From contig CM055107.1 of the NCBI GenBank assembly GCA_029204225.1, positions 2,345,218 to 2,409,217 of the forward strand: a stretch of 64,000 nt of DNA, written 5' to 3'. Both the position numbers and the translations under genes were made by a program. The notes below the pieces were generated by a model. It was not told where the DNA came from, ran no database searches, and was given only the letters and a program-made list of their open reading frames with translations. Source of the DNA: Diphasiastrum complanatum (lineage: Eukaryota; Streptophyta; Lycopodiopsida; Lycopodiales; Lycopodiaceae). Positions 35,520 through 47,540 of the stretch are shown one piece after another (positions within the stretch are counted from its first letter, which is position 1; each line of letters opens with the position of its first letter).

Positions 35520-37718
35520 GAATGGTTTCATCAGATGATTGACCACGTCGGCCACCAGAGGCACCTCCCCTAGATCGCAAGAAAGGTCTAGCATTGGCTC
35601 GCAAAGCCCAGCAGGTAATTAAGTTCACTTTATTTTCAAATTATAGTTTTTAATTTTTTATATCTATCCTCAATGTTTTAAAGAGAAAAATTGATGTTCA
35701 TATTCCTAATTTCTATGAATGGTATTTATACAGTATCTTCTTCAGAGAAATTTCAGAAATGCCCCTATCCATGGGCATGGACGTGGACCGCAAGGCCTAG
35801 GAGGACGTCAAATGTTCCTGTTTCTTGTGAGCCAACCACTACCTCATTAGCAGTGCCACGACCTAGTATTCATGATCGTTCAACGCCTGCTCCTTCACAT
35901 GATGCAGGTCTAGTTAACGTTATTATATCCACTATTTCTATATAATGTGTTTGTGGCTCTCTTGTTATTCTCTTGCAATGTAGATTTATGTCACTAGTCA
36001 AAATATATATAGAGTATTGATGTTACTACTGAAAAAAATACATGCAGGTCGAGTTTCATCTAGCACTTCAGGTAGTGATCAATCCAGACCATCTAATGGG
36101 TCTCCAGCTATGCCTTACGAGACACAAAGATGATATCCACATCTTTTTGGACAAGTACGATAAAATATTGTTCACCATGTTTGTTTGTATCTTTTATTTG
36201 TTTGCATTATAAGTAGTTCTTTTTTTTTAGATTTCCATAAGTAGCATCTTTTGAATTTCAAGAAACTTGCTAATTTCTAATTGCAAGCCATATTTGAGTG
36301 CTCGAATATATGACAATAATGATATTTTTTCTTTTGATTTATGTAGCCAGATCCATGGGATAAAAAGATCTGTTGTAATTGTCCCGATTGCAAAGGATTT
36401 AAATATTGCAAAAGGAGGAGGCCTCCACCAAAACCTGATCAAGCGCCTGCGGGTCCTTCAAACCCTATAAATGCTCAAGGCATTGAAGATCATGTCATGG
36501 TATGTAGTTTGCTCAATCCACTAGTTTGTTACACATTCTTATTTTGCAAGTTTTATGGTAATTTATCTTATTGAAAAAAGATTATTGTTTGTTGTTTGTA
36601 TTTGCAGGTAAGTGAACATGATTCTGATCTAAATATTGTGCTTGATGTTACATCCAACGAACTACAACCACAGACGATTCCTGTCAATCTGCCTATATTA
36701 CCAGGTGGCATGCAAGAATTGTTGACTTGTCCATCCACACCTTCAGAATCACCTAGTGGATGGCTAAAAGAATGGGAGTTTGTCTAAATTTTGGATCATC
36801 ATTAACATTGGATGAAGATTTGGTGGACAATATTGACGAGGTCATAGGTCCGGCCATAGTAAATGATGTTGATGTTGTTGAAGATTTTCCTTTGGGGTTA
36901 TTTGAAAATGTGATGGAATCACCCATTGAGAGCCCCTCCAAATCTTTTTCCATTGATACTATGGACCGCCCTCTTGTAGATAGAACATGTCATCGGAGAC
37001 AAATCAGGGCACTAAATAAAAAGGTTAAAACTTTGCGTATTCATGATGTGAGTGCCACTATTTTGGACCAAATACCCGACACCATAGGTATTGTCCTACC
37101 ACACCTATTTGCCATCCAGAAACCATTCAACTGTGTACGATTTGGATGTTGGCCAGAGTTTGTTGCTTTCCCTAGAGTAGGTAATACATTTCAATATTGG
37201 AATCGAGCCTATTAGCTCTTGCCTAGCTTACGATTTCTAGACGCCGACCTAAGTTTGTATATCCACACTCATGTGGATGTGACTCAAGGTAGTTATGTCA
37301 CACTCATGGTGTATGGAGGCTCTGAGCACAATTGGGGTGATTGGCATGCTTTATGCAGACATTATTGGAGGATGCAAATATATGGTTTACATTCAAATGC
37401 ATGCTCCACAAGAGAGAAGAGCAGGGCGAGTTGATGGGACGTGGAAACTATACATACATTGATGGAAGGCCATTCAAATTTGGAAATATAGCAGGATATA
37501 TTAAAAGTGCTTATGGTTTTCCTAGTTTAACAAATTGTATTTTTGAAGAGCACAACAATGGCATGGAAGATTATTTTACTAGATTCGTTAAAAGTACTTA
37601 TGTGATAGTTTGTGCTTGTAAATCATTGCAAGCTGGAGATGAATTATTTATTAGCTACTATGACTATAATCGTCCATTGCCATCTATTATTCAAAATGTA
37701 ATGAACTCTATTTTCTAA
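35520..37718 (+). pseudogene. Multi-exon gene with Cys-rich exon and SET-like C-terminus
   Basis: Likely exons, each with AG/GT borders, are 35520-35614, 35734-35907, 36048-36130 or so, 36347-36499 and 36608-37718. The exon at 36347 encodes a cysteine cluster (KKICCNCPDCKGFKYCKRRR) that would suit metal binding. The last exon contains DKIPD-like and PEFVAFPRVGNTFQYW text, then FGNIAGYIKSAYGFPSLTNC and KSLQAGDELFISYYDYNRP. These resemble the SET-domain end motifs (NIAGY/N-x-C and GDEL-x-x-Y). SET proteins methylate lysines. Frameshifts near 36770 and 37350 and a stop at 37213 show decay. Origin as a transposon-carried or host gene is open. Confidence 0.5.
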
Positions 37719-37984
37719 ATAAATGGTGTAAGTTTTTGTTTATGCAATGTCTTTTTATAATTAAATGGTGTAATCTTTCATGTATTAACATGTATTGTGT
37801 ATTGCATGATGTATTCAACGTTTATAGTATTATGGAGACGAAGACGATTTTGGAGGGCATGGACTCAGAGCGTTTTCGAAATGACTTAGAGAAACGGTTC
37901 GAAAAATGCGACAAGCATCATTGGAGTATATTTGTCGATGATCGACGAGCCAATGAAACAACATTCCAATCCAAGAAGGCAATC
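37719..37984 (+). pseudogene. Short exon-like frame next to gypsy H
   Basis: After a possible splice acceptor (tttatag ending at 37827) a frame reads METKTILEGMDSERFRNDLE then HHWSIFVDDRRANETTFQSK. It is open to the border of the H fragment. No known domain; possibly a further exon of the gene to the left or part of a transposase. Confidence 0.3.
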
Positions 37985-39282
37985 AGACTATCCCCGACAA
38001 TCGCGCCAAAAATTGATATATGTCGTGCTATACCAACAGGGTTAATATAGATTTTAAAGTGAAAAGTATCATTCCCACAGAGGACAGTTTTAGAAAATTA
38101 TGTTTTTGGTGTGATTATGGCAGGTGGTTTTGAATGTTATTCTGGTTGTCGACAGACATTAAAAAGTAACCAATATTACTTATATTTGGAATGGTAATCT
38201 TAATGAATTCAGAACAACAATCTGGCCTCTATCGAATTGAAGGAAGCACGTTCTACAAATGAAATGTTATCAGAGTAGTACAGCAGACTACACTATGGTA
38301 GACTAAGGTGTCAACAGAGAATCAGGGATTGTTCGATGTATTCACAACTGCGCAGACAATTGATTAATCGAGTTCGCAAACTATTCGTTCCTAGACAATA
38401 GTCCTCAACAACTAAAGCCCAACTTAATGGCTAAAGAGCACGAATGGTTTTAGAGCACGTTAGGTACTTATGTCAATGCCAATCAGGAAGACAGATCAGA
38501 GACTCAATTCTTCAGAAAAGGACTGTCATCTCATTTGTATACATACAACTTAATTCAATGATCATGCTAGACTGCACAAAGATAGTCATTATTCGAGTGT
38601 CGGAAAGAAAGTAATCGTGACAGACGAATAAGATGATTTTAAGATAGTTCTTTAGAGCATGCTTTACGGAAACACAGCAAACGACTGTAATGCACTAGAG
38701 CGTCTGTCTGATCAGAGAGTAATTCATGAAATGCGTTAGAGATTGTTAGAAGACTCTAGATCACTCACACTCAGAAGTGCAGAGAACAGAGATAAGGGAG
38801 AATAACTCACAGAACTCTATTCACTTCTTCAATCTCTTACATAAGCATAAACTCTTCTCTCTCGATGATCGAGACTGAAGTGTGAGATCAATATATGTTC
38901 TACGGGGCGAACAAACACACCTCTTAAACAATAGGTGCGTCGCTCCCGCGAAAGGGTCTAGTTAAGAATTAAACTGAAAATACGTTCAACTATATCATAA
39001 GAGGTATACTTAACTATGAGTTAAAGTTACTCTAGTTTAACGCATCTTTTCATAACTAGTCATTTCGTATGGACTACCTAGTTAAGGGTTATCCAAGGCA
39101 ATGTCTTTTCCTATTAAAGGTCTAGCCCTTAATTTATAAGACAAGTCCCTAGGAGATATATTCTCGAAAAATGACTTAGGCCTCTTCATGATTTATACTT
39201 AACCAACTTATATCTTCATTTTCGAGTATATCATGTCATATTTATGTTGATATTCAATTTTTGACATTTGCATGGCATCAAA
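37985..39282 (-). repeat. H LTR copy 1 with attached primer-binding site
   Basis: LTR body 38021-39282 (tgtcgtgctata to ggcatca). To its left, 37985-38020 repeats the primer-binding side of H (ctatccccgacaatcgcgcc, against ctatccccagcaacgatgcc at 43259). It is therefore the 5' LTR end of a separate, more diverged H copy cut off at 37985, and not the 3' LTR of the element at 40500-44553. On the right it abuts transposase-like sequence at 39283. Confidence 0.75.
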
Positions 39283-40138
39283 CTTACATTTAATTTAAAA
39301 ACTTGTACTCATCATCACTTCCTCCTTCATCGCCTCCTTCATCTTGTAGGTGTATGTTGGTGTCCACATCTTCAAACTCCCCTTCGCTCTCATTCACGTA
39401 CTCTTCCACGTTCTCTTCCAATTTTCCACATTTTCTTCAACATCACGAACACATGAAGTTGTAGAGCCTCTTCACAAAATAGAATCAAAGATTTAATTCT
39501 ATTGAGATTAAACTTACTTGTAAACCACAAAGTAAACAATCACAAAACAATAAAAATTGAAAGTTTACGATTGAAAACAATCCATGGGATTCCATAAAAG
39601 TCTTAAGGCCAGCATATCCATGATCGTAACCTTGCTTGTACTCCGCGGGGGTCATGTGTCTAAGCTACATTCAACAAAAAAACATAGTTTAGCAATAAAA
39701 AACATTAACAATCTCACTACAAAAAATAGAATCATATTAAAAAATATTGCACTTACAAATTTGGCCTCTAGATTGCCCCTTCTTCCTGATCCCAAGTGAC
39801 TTTGGCCATGTTTTAAGAGCTTCTCGGCGGCGGCCCTATGTTGTTGTTCATACTTTTGGGAACTGTTTTGCAACAATTCCTCTTTCACCTTCCTCCAATC
39901 CCTTTTGGAGCACCATCCAGGCTTTGTGGGATTCTTGGGATTCCTCACGGCTCTTCTCATCAATTGCCTTTTGTTTCGAATCCAAAGGCACATTGTATTC
40001 AAGGCCCAAGTCCTACTAAAAGCATTGGATTGAGGGAATTCAAAATAGAAAGTCTCTATTATTTTATTTTTGTCTTCAAGCGATTGGGAGGACCAATCGA
40101 TCATGTAATCTTTACCAAAATATAAAGCAACTCACCTC
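39283..40138 (-). pseudogene. Transposase-like gene, truncated second copy
   Basis: Close copy of 62925-63795. The main exon (40104-39755) reads MIDWSSQSLEDKNKIIETFY, WALNTMCLWIRNKRQLMRRA, PGWCSKRDWRKVKEELLQNS and QYEQ-type helix to LLKHGQSHLGSGRRGNLEAK. Exon 2 has a 12-bp deletion at its start (lost ttccaaaatcac). The last acidic exon (about 39470-39300) is present. At 40138 homology to the right-edge copy ends (aaagcaact, then unrelated sequence), so the N-terminus is missing. Confidence 0.65.
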
Positions 40139-40500
40139 TGAAATTGAATGGATGGAGTTCACGAATTCAGTACTGACTTCAGAGAGGATGATGGAGGGGT
40201 CCACTTTCAAATCACCCAACCTGCATCGATTAAAAAAGAACTGGATGGATGCCAGGCAAATTCCTGCGCGTGCTTTCCAAATGATATTAGAGCTCGAACC
40301 TGATGCGGAGGCCATTGTTCGAATGTTTAACGATAGCTTCGTAGATCGCAATAGTTCGCAAAAAAGTGCTTTGATCGCAAAGAGTGAGCGCAGGAAAGCA
40401 CAAACTTTGCAGGTAGAAAGTGTAAAGAGGAAAAATGAAAAATAACTCTGATAAGCAGTAGCGGTGTGGAAGGGATGACGACGTGGCATGGTGACTTGAC
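40139..40500 (+). CDS. Hypothetical protein fragment
   Basis: 40152-40445 encodes 97 residues: MEFTNSVLTSERMMEGSTFK, LHRLKKNWMDARQIPARAFQ, MILELEPDAEAIVRMFNDSF, then a lysine-rich helix (ALIAKSERRKAQTLQ). It looks more protein-like than its antisense, but I do not recognise it. It sits between a transposase fragment and the 3' side of gypsy H, so it may be captured sequence. Confidence 0.3.
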
Positions 40501-41180
40501 ATCTGTCACTTCCATTTATGGAGGACGTGCATGGCTCAGTGTTTGAAACTATAATTTGCCAAATCGATCTTTAATGAAGGAAGACCGTTTGTCAAAAGAA
40601 AAAATAAATAAAGCAAGGAAAAACAATATTTGTGAGCGTACACACGTGTGAGTAATGATGATCACGTGGCCATCATCTTTAATGGAGGGATACAAAAAGT
40701 AGGTCGAGAGATTCTCAAAAGATTCTCAAAATTATGCTAGAAAGTTTCTAGAAAGTTTCGCGAAACTTTCTCGAAGGATCTAAAAACAAAAAATGTTACA
40801 GAAACTCATGAAAATTTCTCAAAAATTTTAGCAACACACTAAAAAATTTCTCAAAAAACTGGAGATAATGCTAGAAAAATTCTAGAAAAATTCTCGAGAA
40901 CGATTTACAAAAATTTGATTAACAATTTTAGTGTCGCAAGAAAAACAAAAATCTCAAAAATTCTCGAAAATACTTTTAAAATGATATTTAAAGATTGAGA
41001 GAACTCAAGAAAATTTCTCGAAAATTTCTAGAAAATTTCTCGAAAATTTCTAGAAAATTTCTAGAAAGAAAAACAAAATAAAAGAAATGTCGCGAAAAAC
41101 GTTTTTAGACAAGATAAAAGAAAATTCTTGATTATTTTCAGAAAAATACTAGAAAATAATAAGAATTAAAAAAATTCTGG
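40501..41180 (-). other. 3' untranslated side of gypsy H with a TTCnnGAA array
   Basis: No coding frame. Between 40730 and 41075 at least ten TTCnnGAA dyads occur (ttctagaa, ttctcgaa, ttcgcgaa). The densest run is at 41005-41065, where they recur about every 11 bp. Confidence 0.6.
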
Positions 41181-42300
41181 TCAAAGATAATATTTCTTCA
41201 GTCTGGATTTGTTAATACATGTCGGTAATAGTTCATCTTCAAGTGATTGAAGTTGCACAGAACCATTGTCAAACACCTCTATGACTTTATACGGTCCAAG
41301 CCATCGCATATGGAGTTTTCGAGGGAACTTTTGATGGCGACTGTCATATATCAGTGCATAATCATCAGCTTTAAGATTACTTTTTTTTATATGACTGTCA
41401 TATTTCTTCTTTCTTTGTTTCTAGATTTCCTCCGTTAGTTTTTGTGAAGTCTCTCGAGCTTCAGCTAGTTCTTCAATATTAGTCAACCTTTCATTTACTA
41501 ATCCTGCATCTGTTCGTTGTGCTTGAATACGAAAGGTTTTCACCTCGAATTCAATTGGCAAGATAGGATGCATACCATATGTAAGAAAATATGGTGTCTG
41601 TTTTGTCGTGATTTTCTCTGTGTTGCGATAAGTCCAGAGAACTGATGGTAGTTGTTGATCCCAATCCGTTGCATGTGCAATAGTAATTTTAGACAGGATC
41701 TTATATAAGATTCCATTAGCTCTTTCTGTCAACCCATTTGCTTTTGGATTATACGGTGTAGTTTTCCTGTGTTTGATCAGGAAATAGATTGTCAGCAACC
41801 GTATCGTATCATTTAGAGAATGTGTTCCTCGGTCACTTACTAGTTCGAGTGGACAACCATATCTTGTGATTATACTTTTGAATAAGAATGTTGTGACAGT
41901 TTTCGCATCGTTTCGTTTTGTCGTCTCTGCTTCACCGTTCTTGGTAGCATAATCCGTGGCAACTAGAATATAATGACATTTTGTATGTCGGGTAACAGGT
42001 TTGATTGGACCAACAAAGTCAATCCCCCACTTGTTGAATGGTGCAAGAGGCAAGATTGGTGTCAACGGCCAACACATTGTTGGCCACCAATACTTGGTAG
42101 TCAATATTTTATTAACTGTATTCTTCAAAGCAAAATGTCCGCCAGCATCTTCTGAGTGTAAGGCTTTAATGACCTTTTTAATGTTTTCAGTTTCGAGACA
42201 TCTTTGTAGTTGGTGGTCAGCACCAAGCTTGTACAGAACATTGTCAATAATTGTATAAGGTGCTACCTTATATTTAAAAACTGTCTTTTGCTCCAAATCG
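41181..42300 (-). pseudogene. gypsy H integrase
   Basis: Frame 42296-41421 reads AGGHFALKNTVNKILTTKYW with the second half of the zinc-binding site missing (WWPTM runs straight into CWPLTP). The core follows with D in WGIDFVGPIKP, D in SDRGTHSLNDT and E in TTPYNPKANGLTERANG. After a stop near 41421 the C-terminal module continues (RHQKFPRKLHMRWLGPYKVI, QSLEDELLPTCINKSRLKKY) to a TGA at 41181. A Tat/Athila-like Ty3 integrase is the best fit. Loss of the two zinc-binding cysteines and the internal stop make it non-functional. Confidence 0.8.
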
Positions 42301-43208
42301 TAATCATCCGAATATATTCGATCCTTAAGATAAATAATAATATCAGAATATAACGAATTTGTAGATGAAATCTCGAATAAATGTTCGTTTGGAAAATCAT
42401 CATTGACAGGGTCTTCAATTTTTCCGGTGCTGAGTCGCGATAGATAATAAGCATTTGTATGATACTTTCCTTGATGAGGTTCTACTTGATAAGTAAATTC
42501 TTGTAGAAGTAGAACCCATCGAGCAATTCATCCTGATAGATCTGGTTTATTTACAAGATACTTGAGAGCATAATGATCCACATGAAAAATAAATGCATAT
42601 CCCAGCAAATAATGTCGAAATTTTTTAATAGTGAAAATCATGCCAAGTGTTTCCCTTTCTGTAGCCGAATAATTCTTCTCTGATGCACTGAGCTGTCGAC
42701 TCGCATAGTAGATGGGATGATCCTTCTTCTGGTCATCCTTCTGGCTTAGACAGACGCCAATAGCAAATGCAGAAACATCCACATAACTGTGAAATAAAAT
42801 AGCCCAGTTGGGTGGTCTCAGAATAGGAGCATTAATCAACATTTGCTTAAGATCTTTGAATGCTTGACTGTACCATATGTGCGCCTGCCTTCTTAGCAGA
42901 CCAGGGATAATTCGTAGTTTGTCTACGTCAGTTCCCTCGTTATTCGCAATAGCGATTGACTCAAATTGTGAGACATAGCTATAGCTATCTACATCATCGG
43001 AAGAAGTCCCTTTAAAATAATCGTATTTAATTTTGGAGATAGAAGTGAAACGTGCAGTAGGACCCTCCATACCGAAGCTAATTAGGAGTTCAAGTAACTG
43101 GGCAGCGATTTCGTCTAGATTTTTTCGACTAGTATTCTCACTTTGTCTTCGTAAAAATTTCTCTCTAAGCTTACGGTATCGTTCTAATCTGGATTTTCTA
43201 TCTGACAT
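42301..43208 (-). pseudogene. gypsy H gag fused in frame to RNase H
   Basis: A single 226-codon frame (43208-42528) starts as gag (MSDRKSRLERYRKLREKFLR, FKGTSSDDVDSYSYVSQFES, LLRRQAHIWYSQ). It passes without a break into the RT-RNase H region (AFKDLKQMLINAPILRPPNW, ASRQLSASEKNYSATERETL, FIFHVDHYALKYLVN). Zinc knuckle, protease and most of reverse transcriptase are deleted. After a stop the RNase H end continues to 42301 (RWVLLLQEFTYQVEPHQGK). The clean in-frame fusion is probably chance from one deletion. Confidence 0.8.
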
Positions 43209-43261
43209 ACACTAGAGATGGAAATGGATTTGTCAGATTTGTTATAACTTTCCTAAACTAT

Positions 43262-43290
43262 CCCCAGCAACGATGCCAAAAATTGGTATA
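43262..43290 (-). other. Primer-binding site of gypsy H
   Basis: Minus strand TTTTTGGCATCGTTGCTGGG, a diverged TGGCGCCGTTGCC-type site, separated from the LTR by about eight bases (tataccaa). Confidence 0.7.
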
Positions 43291-44553
43291 TGTCGTACTA
43301 TACCAACGGGGTTAATATAGATTTTATAGTAAATAATGTCATTCCCACAGAAGACAGCGTTAGAAAGTTATGTTTTTGGTACAATTATGACAAGTGGTTT
43401 TGAGGGTTATTTTGGTTGTCGACAGACATTAAAAAGTAACCAGTATTACTTATATTTGGGATGGGTAGTATTAATAAATTCAGAATAACAATTTGGCCTC
43501 TATCGAATTGGATGAAGCGCGTTCTACAGATGAGATGTTATCAGAGTAGTACAGTGGTACTACACTCTGGCTGATTAAGGTGTCAACAGATAATCGAGAA
43601 TTGTTTGATGTATTCGCAACTGTGCAGACAATTAATTAATCGCGTTCGCAAACTATTCGTTTCTAGACAGAAGTACTCAACAACTAAATGTCCAACTTAA
43701 TGGTTAAAGAACTTATGGTTAAAGAGTTTTAGAATATGTTAGAAACTTATGTCAATGCCAATCAGGAAGACAGATTGGAGACTTAATTCTTCAGACAGGG
43801 ACTGTCATCTCATATGTATACATACAGCTTTATTCAATGACCGTGCTAGACTGTACCAAAGATAGTCATTATTCGAGTGCCGAAAAGAAAGTATTCGCGA
43901 CAGGCGAATAAGATGGTTTAAAGACAGTTCTTTAGAACATGCTTAACGGAAACACAACAAACGACTGTAATGCACTAGAGCATCTATCTGATCAGAGAGA
44001 AATTCATGAAATGCGCGAGAGATTGTTAGAAGACTCTAGATCACTCACACTTAGCAGTGTGGAGAACAGAGATAAGAGAGAATAACTCACAGAACTCTAT
44101 GCACTTCTTCAATCTCTTACATAAGCATAAACTCTTCTCTCTCGATGACCGAGACTGAAGTGTGAGATCAATATATGTTCTACGAGGCGAACAAACACAC
44201 TTCTAAAACAACAGGTGCGTTGCTCCCGCAAAAGGGTCTAGTTAACGATTAGACTGAGAATACGTTCACCTATACCATAGGAGGTATACTCAACTATGAG
44301 TTAAAGTTACTCTAGTTTATCATGTCTTTTCATAGTTTTGTATGGACAACCTAGTAAAGGTTGTCCAAGACAATGTCTTTTCCTTTAAAAGGTCTTGCCC
44401 TTAATTACAAAGCAAGTACTTAGGAGATATATTCCCAAAAAATGACTTAGGCCTCTTCATGATTTATACTTATCCAGCTCATATCTTCATTTTCGAGTAT
44501 ATCATGCCATATTTGTGTTGATATTTAATATTTAACATTTTTGTGGCACCACA
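43291..44553 (-). repeat. H LTR copy 2 (5' LTR of gypsy H)
   Basis: 1263 bp. On the plus strand it runs TGTCGTACTATACC to GGCACCACA, so the ends read TG...CA in both directions. By eye it is closer to copy 3 (50694) than to copy 1 (38021). Its right end is followed by gaaca and the continuation of a TNP2-type gene. Confidence 0.85.
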
Positions 44554-46513
44554 GAACACCAACTGGATTTGCCCATTCTCTACAGTCATCATTCACAGTT
44601 GATGGAAAGTTGCAAGGTCTCAAATCTCATGATTGGCTAAAGATGATTCAATTCATCTATCCATTGTCAATTCGTGGGTGCTCATCAAAAGACATTTGTG
44701 AGACCATATACAAACTATCAATCATTATCAGGTATTTACATGTACTTGGTGCATTTTTTTATTTAGTATTTATCGATTGGAAATTCAAATATACATAAAA
44801 TGGATTGAATATGTTGCAGATGGATGTGTTCACAAGAAATCCGTGAGCTGGATCTTTGCAAGAGACATGAGGATATGGTGGAGATTGTGTGCATGTTTGA
44901 GAGATATTTTCCGACTTCCATCATGGACTCACAAGTGCATTTATTGGTGCACTTGGTTGAAGAAGTTTCTATTGCTGGTCCAGTGCACACTAGGTATAAG
45001 TGCATAAATTATCTTTTGCATGTGTATTTAAACTAAATCATTTGATACATGAACTCATTAAATAAAACACTTACTTTTAATTATTTGTGACTTTTTAGGT
45101 GGATGTTCTTTATGGAAAGGTACATGAAAGTCTTAAAAGATTTTGTGCATCAAAAGGCAAGGCCTGAAGGTAGCATGTCAGAGGGATGGTTAGTACATGA
45201 ATCTCTCTTTTATGTTACTAAAATTTTGCACCAACTACATCCATCTTCTCCACTATTGTGGCGTGATGAGGTAGCCGAAGAGGTAACTAGTGAAAAATCT
45301 CAAGGGATGGGAAAGGTCCATAGGTTGGCACCCTTCCAACGAGATAAAATTTCTACATTCATGCTTTATAATTGTGAATGGTTAGACCTATATGAAGAAG
45401 AAAAAAAAAAAGAGGGCCTTGTCTAGAAAGTGCCAATGACAGAATAGAGGCAGACATATGGCCTCAAGTTCACATGATCTTGAGCCATTGCCCAAGCAAT
45501 GCACTATAGAGTGGATGCATGTCACACTACAAAAAGCAACAAAAGAGGGACAAAAAATATCAAACGCAGAATGGGACTATGCAAGAGGATGCGAATGGAA
45601 GGTATTATTCTTTAGATACTTTATTATTAGAACATTCTTGTTTATAACAATATTTGTTTAATCATTTTGAAACACCATGTTCATTCACAGTGATTATTTA
45701 TGAGATTCATGTTTGTCGTGTGGCAGTGCAAAATGTATAATGTTATATGGGCTTTTGGTTTCCACTTTCGTGTTGAAAGGATTGCTAGCAAGAGACGCAC
45801 ACACGATTGTGGTGTAATAACATCTTTTCAACAAGAAAGTCAAAGCAGTGCATGAGATCGAAATCCCATCTCAGGAGATATAGAATACGTAGGAACTATA
45901 CAAAATATTTATGATGTGTCATTTGGTGAAAGTGGACACTATTTTTTATTTGATGTGAAATGGTTCAAGGTAGTTTGTAGAGGGCTAAATGCAACCATAA
46001 AATCGGATCCAAGTGGATTTTTTGCGATTGATTAATCAAAAACATTGAACATGGAGTCCTTTGACGCATTGGTGTTGCCTTGTCACTGTGAGCATGTGCA
46101 CATGCTATGCTATAATGTTTTTCATTTTATTGCAAGTGACTTCAATAATTGAGTTTTTGATATGTTCTAAAATAGTGATTTTTGCAGGTGTTTTTTCAAC
46201 CAGATCGACTAAACAAGATATGGTGGTTGTAGCTCAAGTTGAACCACGTTCACAACGAGTATTTGAGGGTGCAAATGTTGAGAATGAAATGGAAAGCCTT
46301 CATTTTAACTATGAGATTGAGCTACCTAGAGATGTAATAAATCGTCAAACCATATTTAAAGCACCCACTTCCATAGATGTTGAGAATAGAAATTCTAATA
46401 GTCAGGATGATGAAATAATTTTTGAAAGTGAGAGTGATGATGAAAATCATCTAAGAGGAGATGAATTGCAAGATGTTGTTGCTGATGAAATTGATTCTTG
46501 TAATTCTGAATAA
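44554..46513 (+). pseudogene. CACTA transposase TNP2-type, 3' part (DUF4218 and DUF4216)
   Basis: Starts in mid-gene with TPTGFAHSLQSSFTVDGK right after the H LTR. Exons: 44554-44731 (SHDWLKMIQFIYPLSIRGCS), 44820-44993 (CKRHEDMVEIVCMFERYFPT, VHLLVHLVEEVSIAGPVHTR), 45099-45426 (WMFFMERYMKVLKDFVHQKA), 45458-45601 (NAEWDYARGCEWK), 45727-46034 (SGDIEYVGTIQNIYDVSFGE, HYFLFDVKWFKVVCRG) and 46188-46513 (acidic tail). Splice borders fit GT/AG. The first blocks match DUF4218 and the later ones DUF4216 of CACTA (En/Spm) transposases. Stops (SSA*DRN) and frameshifts disable it. Confidence 0.8.
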
Positions 46514-46651
46514 AAATTAAATTGCAATTCTGAATGAAATTGATTCTTGCAATGCTTTCAAATGATTGTTATTTAGCCAAAATAGAGTCTCATTTATGGT
46601 CAAGTAAGTGAAAAGAATAGACATAGTTTGACTTCAATCCCGTTTTTTTGG

Positions 46652-47259
46652 AGATAATGTCGGTGAAGATAGATGTACGGCTTCATGTTCCAAGAAAATT
46701 CTCATTTTTTAACAAATGCTGCAAAGGCAATAAATCACTAAAAACATGTGAGTTAATGAAATCACCACCACAAACTATGACAAAATCAAGTGTTTCATCA
46801 TAGTCAATTTCCTTGTATTGAGCATATCCCTTGGCAACTAGTCTTGATTTATAATTGTTCACACTACCATTTTGATTAAGCTTGATCTTAAAGACCCATT
46901 TGCAAACAGTAACATTTTGTATCTTTGATGGAGGATCAATAATTTTACAAGTATCTCAAACAATGCATCATGTACTCACCTCACTTTTCATTACATCAAA
47001 TCACTCTTTTGTTGCTACAGTTTCATTCACACTTGAAGTAACATCATCAAACTTAAGGTAGTAATAAGGGCAATAAAAATTAAACAATCATCAACTTGTA
47101 ATTGCTTCTCTCCTCTTTGTATTTGAGCCTTGATGGTTGCATTTGGGCTCTGATACCATGTTAAAATCACCTCATTTGGATACTAAAACCTTGAAAAAGC
47201 ATCAAAGGTTTCACTTATATCTAATAGATAGAAAACTAGCACACAATTCAACCTATTTC
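46652..47259 (-). repeat. Left arm of a large inverted repeat: copia J remnant
   Basis: 608 bp, inverted copy of 49446-50052. Minus strand from the right: 101 bp of LTR end (47259-47159), primer-binding site TGGTATCAGAGCCC (47158-47145), then a deleted internal region with a short reverse transcriptase stretch ([37 protein letters not shown], about 46930-46800). Gag and integrase are absent. Confidence 0.8.
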
Positions 47260-47540
47260 GAAAATTTTGTTTGCGTGGAACATCCACGCGTGGATTATCC
47301 ACGTCAAAAAAAAATTGAACATGCCTCCGGCCAGTCCACCGGTGTTTTTTTGACACGGCACCAAAATATTTATGCGCGTGGATAATCCACGCAAAATTAA
47401 ATTCTAAAAATTTTGACAACTGTTTGGGAGGGAAGGTTGGCGGCGCCAGATTGCAGTTTTGGCATGGATTATCCACGCAAATTTCAGTTTGTGCATAGGA
47501 CCAGACCGGAAGTTAAAGATATCCACGCGTGGATATCTTC
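47259..47540. repeat. Palindrome-rich repeat P, copy 1
   Basis: Direct copy of 48886-49183. Dense in dyads: ATCCACGCGTGGAT, GCGTGGATAATCCACGC, and the perfect 20-mer GATATCCACGCGTGGATATC near 47518. A further copy of the dyad lies at 47541-47558. No frame. Confidence 0.75.

Noticed and set aside
40700..41110. Canonical heat-shock elements
   Set aside because: TTCnnGAA dyads are present, but adjacent units are separated by three rather than two bases in the densest part, so they are only HSE-like.
38021..44553. A simple complete gypsy element with LTRs at 38021-39282 and 43291-44553
   Set aside because: The left LTR carries its own primer-binding side (37985-38020), is more diverged, and is separated from pol by a transposase fragment. 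It is a different copy.
45527..45545. cactacaaaaagcaac as a CACTA terminal sequence
   Set aside because: It lies within a coding exon of the TNP2-type gene (WMHVTLQKATKEG) and has no partner inverted repeat.
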